A stretch of DNA of 64,000 nt, taken from Mycolicibacterium tusciae JS617. GTDB lineage: Bacteria > Actinomycetota > Actinomycetes > Mycobacteriales > Mycobacteriaceae. The number at the start of each line of letters is the position of its first letter. The first letter of the stretch is position 1. Under the pieces are notes generated by a model. It searched no databases, was not told the DNA's origin, and saw nothing but the letters and a program-made list of their open reading frames with translations. The stretch is taken from contig NZ_KI912270.1 in NCBI RefSeq assembly GCF_000243415.2, forward strand, positions 682,001 to 746,000, written 5' to 3'. This document shows, piece by piece, positions 8,908 through 17,526 of this stretch. A program made the translations under genes and the position numbers.

Positions 8908-9741
8908 CTACGACGGTGGGGGGTCCGACTGCGGGGAAGGCGCCGCCGATTGCGTCGGCATCGGTGCCTGGGTGGTCGGCGCCGAGGATGGCGGCGGCTG
9001 TCCGAAGGTCGGGAATCCAGTCGGGGGGGTCGGGGGCCCGCCCTGTTGACCGCCGGCGTATCCGACGGTCGTCTGGCCAGCCTGATACCCGCCGTACTGC
9101 GACGGATAACCGGGACGCTGCGACAGTCCCTGCTGCTGCGGCTGCTGCGGGCCACCGTGCGGAGGCTGTCCGTAGTACTGCCCGCCGGGGTTGCCGTACT
9201 GACCGTACTGGGGCTCATACCGCGGCGGCTGCGGCGCCGGCGGGGTGATGACACCCGCATCGAACAACAGCACCGCCACGGCGACAATCGCCTGGAACAA
9301 GGTGAACGCGATGATCAGGTAGAGGCCCCAATCGATGGACACCCCTTCTGGCGCCGTCAGCACGATCGCGATCACCAGAAGGAACGCCAGCACCGAGAGC
9401 ACCGCGATCACAGCAGGCGCGAACTTCTGCTTCGGCAGCAGCGAGACGCCTGCGATCAAGCCGGCGGCGATCGCCGCGACCAATCCGAGATCGAGCAACG
9501 TCGGCGTGAAGTAGTCCGCGCCCGCCGTGAACAGCGGCCCGAAGCTCGACAGGTACGCACCCAATCCGAGCACCACGACAGCGATGGTCAGATACATCGG
9601 CAGCTGGCTCGGACCCGCAGGGGCAGCTGGCCCGGACTCCGGCGCCCTGACGAACTGCTGCGTCGGTGCCGAGAACTGATTGGTCGGCTGCTGTGCGGAC
9701 GGGTATCCGGGATTCCCGGGAGGACCTTGGGGGTACGACAT
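8908..9741 (-). CDS. DUF5336 membrane protein, 34-kDa antigen family (Rv0954-like)
   Basis: A 277-residue protein. It has a short Pro/Gln-rich N-terminus, four transmembrane helices between about residues 48 and 165 (the DUF5336 core), and a long Gly/Gln/Tyr/Pro-rich C-terminal tail with YGQYG, QPPHGGPQ and QRPGYPSQYGG repeats. Such tails are typical of the mycobacterial 34-kDa antigenic protein family, which associates with the cell-division and envelope machinery. RBS GGAGAGG precedes the ATG at 9741. It is the first gene of the - strand run through the PerM-like gene to purH. The detailed role is unknown; scaffold or membrane-domain organiser is the likeliest reading. Confidence 0.85.
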   Translation of the reverse strand: MSYPQGPPGNPGYPSAQQPTNQFSAPTQQFVRAPESGPAAPAGPSQLPMYLTIAVVVLGLGAYLSSFGPLFTAGADYFTPTLLDLGLVAAIAAGLIAGVSLLPKQKFAPAVIAVLSVLAFLLVIAIVLTAPEGVSIDWGLYLIIAFTLFQAIVAVAVLLFDAGVITPPAPQPPRYEPQYGQYGNPGGQYYGQPPHGGPQQPQQQGLSQRPGYPSQYGGYQAGQTTVGYAGGQQGGPPTPPTGFPTFGQPPPSSAPTTQAPMPTQSAAPSPQSDPPPS

Positions 9742-9919
9742 GACCTCTCCTGTGCTGGACGGTTCGAACCCACGCTAGCGCACCTGCCGTTATAGCGACG
9801 TCGGCAAGGGTTCGGGGGGCCGAATCCTCTTGGAGATGCTGGATTTCGCGCGCCGCAGCGCTGTCTACCTCTGTCGGCCGCTTTCAGGTACCGACACCCT
9901 GGTCGCTTGCCCTTGAGAC

Positions 9920-9933
9920 TAGAACACGTTCTA
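9920..9933. promoter_or_regulatory. KstR operator upstream of LLM oxidoreductase
   Basis: TAGAACACGTTCTA is a perfect 14-bp palindrome and an exact fit to the mycobacterial KstR consensus TNNAACNNGTTNNA. It ends 8 bp before the ATG at 9942, so bound repressor would cover the transcription start and the initiation region. KstR is the TetR-type repressor of cholesterol catabolism. The identical 14-mer is found at 35555-35568. Confidence 0.85.
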
Positions 9934-9941
9934 ATCCTGGT

Positions 9942-10790
9942 ATGGACTACGGGCTCGTGCTCTTCACCAGCGACCGGGGCATCGACCCGGCGTCCGCCGC
10001 CAAACTCGCCGACGAGCATGGCTTCACCACGTTCTACGTGCCGGAGCACACGCACATCCCGATCAAACGCGAGGCCGCGCACCCCACCACGGGCGACGAG
10101 TCGCTGCCCGATGACCGTTACATGCGCACCCTTGACCCCTGGGTGTCGCTGGGCGCCGCATGCGCGGTCACCTCGCGGGTGCGGCTGTCCACGGCTGTGG
10201 CCCTGCCGGTCGAACACGACCCGATCACCCTGGCGAAGTCCATCGCCACCCTGGATCACCTGTCCGGCGGCCGCGTCTCGCTCGGCGTCGGATTCGGCTG
10301 GAACACCGACGAATTGGCCGACCACAACGTGCCGCCCGGCCGTCGGCGCACCATGCTGCGCGAATACCTGGAGGCCATGCGCATTCTGTGGACCGAAGAG
10401 GAAGCCGAATACGACGGCGAGTTCGTCAAGTTCGGTCCGTCCTGGGCCTGGCCCAAACCGATACAGGCGCACATCCCGGTGCTCGTCGGCGCCGCGGGTA
10501 CGGAAAAGAACTTCAAGTGGATCGCGCGCTCGGCCGACGGCTGGATCACCACACCGCGTGACTTCGACATCGACGCACCGGTCAAGCTGCTTCAGGACAC
10601 CTGGGCCGCGGCCGGGCGCGACGGGGCACCGCAGATCGTCGCGCTTGACTTCAAGCCCGACCCCGACAAGCTGGCCAAATGGGCCGAGCTCGGGGTCACC
10701 GAGGTGCTGTTCGGCCTCCCCGACAAGTCCGAATCCGAGGTCGCGGCCTACGTCGAACGACTCGCAGGCAAGCTCGCCGCACTGGTCTAG
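9942..10790 (+). CDS. LLM-class F420-dependent oxidoreductase (Rv0953c-like)
   Basis: A 282-residue TIM-barrel protein of the luciferase-like monooxygenase family. It carries the family marks of F420-dependent members: EHTHIP near residue 36, TLDHLSGGRVSLGVGFGW near residue 103, and a terminal helix after FGLPDKSE. Mycobacteria have many such enzymes, which use reduced F420 for hydride transfer. The substrate cannot be read from the sequence. The KstR operator directly in front of the start points to a role linked to sterol or lipid degradation. The gene is monocistronic: the IS block follows after the remains of a terminator. Confidence 0.88.
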   Translation: MDYGLVLFTSDRGIDPASAAKLADEHGFTTFYVPEHTHIPIKREAAHPTTGDESLPDDRYMRTLDPWVSLGAACAVTSRVRLSTAVALPVEHDPITLAKSIATLDHLSGGRVSLGVGFGWNTDELADHNVPPGRRRTMLREYLEAMRILWTEEEAEYDGEFVKFGPSWAWPKPIQAHIPVLVGAAGTEKNFKWIARSADGWITTPRDFDIDAPVKLLQDTWAAAGRDGAPQIVALDFKPDPDKLAKWAELGVTEVLFGLPDKSESEVAAYVERLAGKLAALV

Positions 10791-10806
10791 TCGCAGGCTC
10801 GCTCTC

Positions 10807-10829
10807 GCGAGTGTGGGCTTACGACACGC
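10807..10829 (+). terminator. left arm of a terminator interrupted by the IS block
   Basis: This 23-nt stretch, 16 bp after the stop of the LLM gene, is complementary to 13460-13482 at 16 of 23 positions. The two arms would form a hairpin between the convergent LLM and thiolase-like genes if the IS30/IS110 block were absent. The left and right gaps to the element are 21 and 20 nt, so the element sits at the centre. Confidence 0.5.
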
Positions 10830-11047
10830 TTGCCCGCAGGCGTTGTCAAGCGGTCAATGCAACGTCGGCTGTTGGTCAGGCTGCTTGGTCGATGAGTGCG
10901 GCGAGTCGGTCGGCGGGCGTGTCGAGGTCCAAGGTAGGTCGGGGTCGGGTGTTGAGTTTGTCTTGGATCCGTTTGAGGTCGGCCTTGGTGTGCATGCTCA
11001 GGTCGGCGCCCTTCTCGAACCAGAACCGCAGGAGCCGGTTGATGCTT

Positions 11048-12112
11048 CTATGTCAATGCGAGTGGTTGGCATCTGGCGATTTGGTGCTGCCAGGAGGCTT
11101 GGTCGGTGTGCATCGCTCGGTAGATCACATCGACGAGGTGGCGCTTGAGGATGCGTCTGGCGCCGCGGGCACCCTTCGTCGGTTCTTGGCGTGCGATGAG
11201 TTTTTGAGCCGCCGGGTTGAAGCGTGTCTGCACGATCGCCGCCGTGTAAAGGACGCTGTTGAGACGGCGGTTGCCGCCTCGATGAAGTCGGTGACGTTCG
11301 TTGTCTGATGAATAGACGGGAATCGGAGCGCACCCGGTGTAGCGGGCTAGTTTGGCTGAGCTCGAAAACCGTTCGATGTCACCGATTTCGGAGAGCAGCA
11401 CCGCTGCGGAGTTGTGGCTGATCCCGGTTATTGCCAACAGGTTCGGCGTAAGGGGCGTGACGAGCTCTTTGATCCTGATGTCGAGATCGTGGATGCGGTT
11501 GTTGGCCTCGGCGAGCTCGCTGATCATCGTGACGATCACCTGTCGTACGTGGATGCCCACCTCTGCGGCTTCGAGCCGCGCGGTCAACGCCGCTACTACC
11601 TTGGCCCGCGCCAGGTCGCCGGGCGTGTGGTCAAGCCACAGATGCGATTGCGCCTTGAGCTGGTTGATCATCATGGTGCGGCGTTTGACGAGGTCAGCAC
11701 GGTAGTCGGTGAGAACGCGGAGTTCGCGGACCCGCTCGTCGATGCGATGGCGGGTCAGATCCGGTGTCGCGATCGCGGCATGTGCGGCCGCGACGGCATC
11801 GATGGCATCTGACTTGGAGCCCGTGGCGGCGTGCAACTTACGATGCGCGGCGGTCAGCCGGCTAGGAACCCACACCACCTCTTGACCCGCAAGCAGCAGT
11901 CCATCGGCCAGCCGGCGGGCAAAGCCGTGACCGTCTTCGATGGCCCAGGTCACTGGGGTGGCGTCCGTGATCGCGCGAATCCAGGTGAGCACCGCGGTAA
12001 TCAGCAGCCCATCGTTTTTCACGGTCAGCGGCTTGCCTATGCGATTACCGCGAGCATCGACAGCCACCGCAACATGGACGTGCTTGTGTGGGTCGATCCC
12101 TACTGTCACCAT
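11048..12112 (-). CDS. IS110-family transposase (DEDD / serine recombinase type)
   Basis: A full-length 354-residue protein. The N-terminal RuvC-like DEDD domain shows D7 (VGIDPHKH), E59 (WAIEDGHG), and D102 and D105 (SDAIDAV). A coiled-coil region with LVKRRTMMINQLKAQ follows. The C-terminal Transposase_20 domain has the helix-hairpin segment LLAITGISHNSAAVLLSEIG, GCAPIPVYSSDN with the candidate catalytic serine (S268 or S269), and the conserved HRGGNRRLN. RBS GGAGGGA lies 8 bp upstream of the ATG. All catalytic residues are present and there is no frameshift, so the element may still be active. In this family the protein is guided by an RNA from the element's own non-coding end. Confidence 0.93.
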   Translation of the reverse strand: MVTVGIDPHKHVHVAVAVDARGNRIGKPLTVKNDGLLITAVLTWIRAITDATPVTWAIEDGHGFARRLADGLLLAGQEVVWVPSRLTAAHRKLHAATGSKSDAIDAVAAAHAAIATPDLTRHRIDERVRELRVLTDYRADLVKRRTMMINQLKAQSHLWLDHTPGDLARAKVVAALTARLEAAEVGIHVRQVIVTMISELAEANNRIHDLDIRIKELVTPLTPNLLAITGISHNSAAVLLSEIGDIERFSSSAKLARYTGCAPIPVYSSDNERHRLHRGGNRRLNSVLYTAAIVQTRFNPAAQKLIARQEPTKGARGARRILKRHLVDVIYRAMHTDQASWQHQIARCQPLALT

Positions 12113-12356
12113 CGAAATGTCCCTCCGCTCATCCGGGTGACGGGACGATGGCGGGGGCTCTGCCCGGTGGACAGACCTATTGCGAGTTGAAGGCTCAGCA
12201 GGCTTCTATCAGGTCACACCGGTCAGGGCTCTTGCCTCGAGCCGCTGTGGACAAATCAACGGAAGGCCATTCACGGCACGTGTTTTCCGAGTCACCGAGC
12301 AGCTCACCGGGTCGGCTCCCGTCGAAACCGTCCGGTTCTAACACTGTGCACCAATA
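12113..12356 (-). ncRNA. candidate bridge RNA region of the IS110 element
   Basis: The 244-bp non-coding left end of the IS110 element lies between its boundary (12356) and the transposase start. In IS110-subgroup elements this segment is known to encode a structured bridge RNA whose two internal loops pair with the target and with the element ends. The region holds several GC-rich self-complementary stretches, for example around 12150-12180 and 12285-12345. I could not fold it or define the ends, so the RNA itself is an inference from family knowledge and layout. Confidence 0.45.
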
Positions 12357-13459
12357 GGTGTTCTCGTTGGTGCCCCGTTGCCAGGGCGAGTGAGGATCGC
12401 AGAAGTAGACCGGCGCCTGCAGTTGCAGATCGATGGTGCGCCAGTTGGCCATCTCGCTGCCCCGGTCCCAGGTGATGGTGCGCCGCAGGTGCGCCGGCAG
12501 CTCGCTCATCGCCCCGATCATCGCGGTGGCCACCGACTCGGCGGTGTGATCGGCGGGCAGGTGTAACAGGATGGTGAACCGAGTACTGCGCTCCACCAAT
12601 GTGCCTATGGCACTGGCATTTCCGGCGCCCATGATCAAGTCTCCCTCCCAGTGCCCGGGCACTGCCCGGTCGGCGGCCTCGGCGGGGCGATCACGGATGG
12701 TGAAGACCGATCCCGGTGGATAGACGCCGGCACGGGTGACCGACCGGTGGGGTTTACGGGCCGCCCGTTTGGTCGATAGACACTTGTGCAGGTCAGCCCG
12801 GAGTTGACCACGGGTTTGGACGTAGAGGCATTTGTAGATGGTTTCGTGGCTCACCCGTGCCAGCTTGTCATCGGGATGATCGCGGACCAACAGCTCGGAG
12901 ATCAGCTTCGGACTCCACCCGTCGTCCATCGCCGTTTCGATCATGGCGCACAGCACCGGGTCATCGAGGGTGAACCCCTTGGGACGCTTGGCCTTCTGAG
13001 CAGCCCGGGCATGGGCCATCCCGGCGTGGTAATCCCCGTCAGGGTTGCTGTTGCGGTGCACTTCTCGCCAGACGACGCTGGCGTCCCGGCCGATCTTCTC
13101 GCCGATCCGTTCGTAGGTGAGCCCGTTGTCGCGGCCGCGCATGATCTCGATGCGTTCATCCAGGCTGAGGCGATGCCCCCGGCCGCCGAGACGGTCGGGA
13201 TCGCCGGAGGTGATCAGGCCGTGGGTTCTCTCGGAGTTCTGTCCGCGCAGTAGTGGCATTGCGCCAGCCTGACGCCACCACAGACTCGCCGCCGTAGTCG
13301 ACACGCCCATGTCCCTGGCCACCCGCTCCAACGGCTCACCCAGGCAGACCCGATCGAACAACTCCCGCCGCGTCGACCTCGAATGCGGATAACCACTCGG
13401 CATGTGCAACCCCTCTGATCACAGATATTGCACTGACCGTATGAATCCGCCGCACTTTC

Positions 13460-13482
13460 GCGTGCGGGTAACCCACGTTCGC
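13460..13482 (-). terminator. right arm of the IS-interrupted terminator
   Basis: This stretch lies four bases beyond the stop of the thiolase-like gene (13487-13489). It matches the right arm of the intact 5065-5122 hairpin almost exactly. Its own partner arm, 10807-10829, is now 2.6 kb away because of the IS block, so the hairpin can no longer form normally and read-through into the IS elements is possible. Confidence 0.55.
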
Positions 13483-13486
13483 GGAC

Positions 13487-15019
13487 CTAGACCGGCGAGG
13501 CGGTGTTCTTCTTGCCGTCGGACGTCACGTCGATCGCGACACCCAGCGGATCGCCGTCGGTCATCAGCTTGACGAGATCTTCGTCTTCGGTGAGCGCCAT
13601 GAACCGGCTGCCGTCGGCGTCCAGTCGGCCGATGATGACTCCGGTGGTGACGGGCCAGTCGTAACGCACCGAGTAGGTCTCGATCCTGCCTCGCCCTTCG
13701 GCGTTGCGGGTGACCGCCACCTTGGGAAGAGCGGCGATGTCTTTCTGCAGTTCCTTACTGCGGTCGGCAACCCAATCGGCGGGCTCTGTCGAATAGACCC
13801 CGACCGAGTACTTGCTCATGACACCGCCGTTGGCGCCGACGAGTCCGAATGCCCCTGGCTTGTCCCGCATTTGGATCACCGTCTCGGCGATGCCGTGCAG
13901 GGAGTAGCTGTTGCCAGGGCCGCCGAAGTACGGCAGACCGCCGGTGAGCGTGAGGCCACGTGGGTCGTCGGCGGCCAGCCCGAACTCGTCGCACACCGCG
14001 AATACGGGGAATGGGAAGCAGCTGTAGAGATCGAAGGTCGCGACGTCCTCGATACCAATGCCTGCGACCCGAAGCGATTCTGTTACAGCCTGTTTCGCCG
14101 AGATACTGATACTGATATCGACGCGATCCAACAGGTCCTGCTCCGTTTGATCGGCGTGGCCACGCACGTACACCCACTTGTCTTCGGCCACGCCGAGGCG
14201 CCGCGCGGCCGCCACCGACATCACCAGTGCGGCCGCACCCTGATTCACCTGATCCCGGGCCACCATCAAGCGGGGATACGGATCGCAGATCATCCGATTC
14301 TCATTGGTGACCGTTATCAGCTCGTCCACCGAACGTTCCACCGGTGACGACGAAAACGGGTTCTTGGCAGCGACTTTGGAGAACGGCGCGAAAAGTTCGG
14401 CCATGACGCTGCGGTAGTCGCCGACGCTGATACCCAGGCGGCCACGGCGGGCGTTGTCGAGCAGTCCGTACTGTACGGGCGCGCCCGTCAGCCCGTGCGT
14501 GGCGGTGTATTCGCTCATGTACTGCTCGAAGCCGTAGCCTCGGTCCTCCAGCTGGCCGCCGACGACCTCGCCATGGTCTGGCTTGTCGTCACGGCGCGCG
14601 AACGTCTTCAACGTCGAACCGTTCTCGGACCCGAGAATGAGCGCGACCTCGATGTCGCCGGCGGCGATCGCGCCGGCGAACTCCGTCACCAGCTTCTGCG
14701 GCCCGTTGCCGCCGATCGGTTCCAGCACCGCACGCGCCGGATCCGCGCCGACCCGCTTGGCCACCGAGCGCAGGTAGTTGTCGGAGCAACCGAGCGCGGG
14801 CTTCTCGAACGGTGTGCAGATCTCGAACTGCCGCAGTCCGACGAACACCTCGATGGACTTCGCCACGGCACCGACGTCTACGCCCGTGTCGGCCAGCGCG
14901 GCCTGGGTCGCGGCCGTCGCCAGTTCCACGGCCGACATACCCCGGTACGAGGGATCGTCGATGCGCTCGGTGAACTGGCCGACACCGACCAGTACCGGCG
15001 TGCGCGGATCGACCGCCAT
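13487..15019 (-). CDS. thiolase-superfamily acetyl-CoA acetyltransferase-like protein
   Basis: A 510-residue protein of the thiolase superfamily in the group often annotated as acetyl-CoA acetyltransferase or lipid-transfer protein. The thiolase fold is indicated by PVLVGVGQFTER at the start, EPIGGNGPQKLVTEFA and ALILGSENGS in the first half, and GLPYFGGPGNSYSLHGIAE and FGLVGANGGVMSKYS in the second. A C-terminal extension (residues about 430-510) is typical of this subgroup. The canonical nucleophile motif is not obvious, so thiolytic activity is uncertain. A near-perfect KstR box lies 46 bp upstream, suggesting a role in sterol side-chain or ring degradation. It is convergent with the IS block. 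Confidence 0.8.
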   Translation of the reverse strand: MAVDPRTPVLVGVGQFTERIDDPSYRGMSAVELATAATQAALADTGVDVGAVAKSIEVFVGLRQFEICTPFEKPALGCSDNYLRSVAKRVGADPARAVLEPIGGNGPQKLVTEFAGAIAAGDIEVALILGSENGSTLKTFARRDDKPDHGEVVGGQLEDRGYGFEQYMSEYTATHGLTGAPVQYGLLDNARRGRLGISVGDYRSVMAELFAPFSKVAAKNPFSSSPVERSVDELITVTNENRMICDPYPRLMVARDQVNQGAAALVMSVAAARRLGVAEDKWVYVRGHADQTEQDLLDRVDISISISAKQAVTESLRVAGIGIEDVATFDLYSCFPFPVFAVCDEFGLAADDPRGLTLTGGLPYFGGPGNSYSLHGIAETVIQMRDKPGAFGLVGANGGVMSKYSVGVYSTEPADWVADRSKELQKDIAALPKVAVTRNAEGRGRIETYSVRYDWPVTTGVIIGRLDADGSRFMALTEDEDLVKLMTDGDPLGVAIDVTSDGKKNTASPV

Positions 15020-15064
15020 TACAGACCTCCCGACGTGTGTTACTTCGTCAGGCTAATCGATAAC

Positions 15065-15078
15065 TAGAACGTGTTCCT
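15065..15078. promoter_or_regulatory. near-consensus KstR operator upstream of the thiolase-like gene
   Basis: TAGAACGTGTTCCT matches TNNAACNNGTTNNA at all fixed positions except the last base. It lies 46 bp upstream of the ATG at 15019. The only other nearby gene end is the sucD stop, so the target is the thiolase-like gene. Confidence 0.65.
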
Positions 15079-15106
15079 AATTCTGCGGCGCAGGTCACCC
15101 AACGCG

Positions 15107-15158
15107 AAACTGCGGTGAGATCGCGAACTCCGACAGAATCGCGATCTCACCGCAGTTT
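15107..15158. terminator. hairpin terminator downstream of sucD
   Basis: Arms 15107-15126 and 15139-15158 form a perfect 20-bp stem with a 12-nt loop, starting 9 bp after the sucD stop codon. No T-tract follows. It also separates the sucCD operon from the thiolase-like gene promoter on the same strand. Confidence 0.8.
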
Positions 15159-15167
15159 GGACGCGTA

Positions 15168-16070
15168 CTACAGGCTCTGCAGGATCTCCCGGGCCAGGCG
15201 TGCGGTCTCCGAGGGGGTCTTGCCCACCTTGACACCCGCGGCCTCGAGGGCCTCCTTCTTGGCCTGTGCGGTGCCCGACGATCCCGACACGATGGCGCCC
15301 GCGTGACCCATGGTCTTGCCTTCGGGTGCGGTGAAGCCGGCAACGTAGCCGACGACCGGCTTGGACACGTTGGCCTTGATGTAGTCGGCTGCGCGCTCCT
15401 CGGCGTCGCCGCCGATCTCACCGATCATCACGATGACCTTGGTCTCGGGGTCCTTCTCGAACGCCTCGATCGCATCGATGTGGGTGGTACCGATGACCGG
15501 GTCCCCGCCGATGCCGATAGACGTCGTGAAGCCGAAATCGCGCAACTCGAACATCATTTGGTAGGTCAGCGTGCCGGACTTGGACACCAGCCCGATGGGA
15601 CCAGGACCGCTGATGTTGGCCGGAGTGATGCCGACCAGCGACTGGCCAGGGGTGATGATGCCCGGGCAGTTCGGACCGATGATCCGGGTCTTGTTGCCCT
15701 TTTCGACGTTATAGGCCCACGCATATGCGCTGTCCTGCACCGGGATTCCCTCGGTGATCACAACCAGCAGCGGGATCTCGGCGTCGATGGCCTCGATGAT
15801 GGCGTCCTTGGCGAACTTCGGCGGGACGAAGATGATCGACACGTCGGCGCCGGTTTCCTTCATCGCCTCGACGACGCCGCCGAACACCGGCAGTTCGATG
15901 TCCTTGTCGTCCTTGTCCTTGTGCGACACCGTTGTGCCGGCCTTGCGGGCGTTGACGCCCCCGAGGATCTGGGTGCCGGCCTTGAGCATGCGAGCAGTGT
16001 GCGTGGTGGCTTCACCGCCGGTGATGCCCTGGACGATGACCTTGCTGTCCTTGGTGAGGAAGATAGACAT
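15168..16070 (-). CDS. sucD: succinate-CoA ligase alpha subunit
   Basis: A 300-residue alpha subunit of succinyl-CoA synthetase, the TCA-cycle enzyme that interconverts succinyl-CoA and succinate with substrate-level phosphorylation. The CoA-binding Rossmann part shows [13 protein letters not shown] and GGVNARKAG. The ligase domain has [20 protein letters not shown] and [15 protein letters not shown]. The phosphorylated histidine is H256 in [10 protein letters not shown]. The gene is 15 bp downstream of sucC and ends at a 20-bp-stem terminator. Confidence 0.97.
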   Translation of the reverse strand: MSIFLTKDSKVIVQGITGGEATTHTARMLKAGTQILGGVNARKAGTTVSHKDKDDKDIELPVFGGVVEAMKETGADVSIIFVPPKFAKDAIIEAIDAEIPLLVVITEGIPVQDSAYAWAYNVEKGNKTRIIGPNCPGIITPGQSLVGITPANISGPGPIGLVSKSGTLTYQMMFELRDFGFTTSIGIGGDPVIGTTHIDAIEAFEKDPETKVIVMIGEIGGDAEERAADYIKANVSKPVVGYVAGFTAPEGKTMGHAGAIVSGSSGTAQAKKEALEAAGVKVGKTPSETARLAREILQSL

Positions 16071-16085
16071 GTTGTGATGGCTCCC

Positions 16086-17249
<1,164 letters not shown>

Positions 17250-17403
17250 GGGCTCTGAAACATCCCTTGTCTGTGAAGCGTGTCTGTTTGAGCTATGTAG
17301 GTCAAAGGTTTACCCCTGGCGGGCTCGGGGGAACTTTATCCACACGAGGTCGAGACCTCTGAACCGCCCACCTCTCATGTGGTGGATCTCACCGGTGGGC
17401 GTG

Positions 17404-17419
17404 AGTGATACATGTCACA
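17404..17419. promoter_or_regulatory. CRP-type site between sucC and the M23 peptidase gene
   Basis: AGTGA-TACATG-TCACA fits the CRP consensus TGTGA-N6-TCACA at 9 of 10 fixed positions. It lies 155 bp upstream of sucC and 108 bp upstream of the M23 peptidase start, in the shared divergent region (17250-17526). Further downstream TTGGTTAACG (17464) and TTGGTAACG (17489) form a loose direct repeat before the peptidase gene. Confidence 0.7.
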
Positions 17420-17526
17420 TTATCCGGTGGAATACGCCCTCGGGTTGCCACCAACATTGGGATTTGGTTAACGTGCCTTTGGTCCGCGTTGGTAACGAAT
17501 AGATCACGAGGCAAAGGACTTTCAGG

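Larger units (their letters stand above)
11041..12356 (-). mobile_element. IS110-family insertion sequence nested in the IS30 transposase gene
   Basis: The boundaries follow from rejoining the IS30 reading frame: host sequence ends at 11040 and resumes at 12357, giving 1316 bp with at most a one-base ambiguity (a shared G). There are no terminal inverted repeats and no target duplication, as expected for IS110-type recombinases. The transposase occupies 11048-12112. About 244 bp of non-coding DNA lie upstream of it and only 7 bp downstream, the layout of the IS110 subgroup with a long 5' non-coding end. Confidence 0.85.
10876..13403 (-). pseudogene. IS30-family transposase, split by an IS110 insertion
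   Basis: The 5' part (13403 to 12357) encodes an N-terminal HTH (RVARDMGVSTTAASLWWR), a second HTH (LSLDERIEIM, LTYERIGEKIG) and the first two catalytic aspartates in HWEGDLIMG and TITWDRGSEM, ending at QRGTNENT. The rest of the reading frame reappears at 11040-10876: NRLLRFWFEKGADLSMHT, then a stop after LIDQAA. Joining the two rebuilds the intact family signature NENTNRLLRFW, so the insertion fell between Thr and Asn just after the third catalytic residue. The truncated frame now reads about 53 foreign codons into the IS110 end. It cannot make a functional transposase. Confidence 0.88.
10851..13439 (-). mobile_element. IS30-family insertion sequence, interrupted by an IS110-family element
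   Basis: Terminal inverted repeats begin CGGTCAATGCAA at 10851 and, read inward on the other strand, CGGTCAGTGCAA at 13439; similarity extends about 20 bp. The single gene encodes an IS30-type transposase on the - strand. Removing the nested IS110 element (11041-12356) leaves about 1.27 kb, close to the normal size for the family. No clear target duplication is visible. The element lies in the loop of a former bidirectional terminator. Confidence 0.8.
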
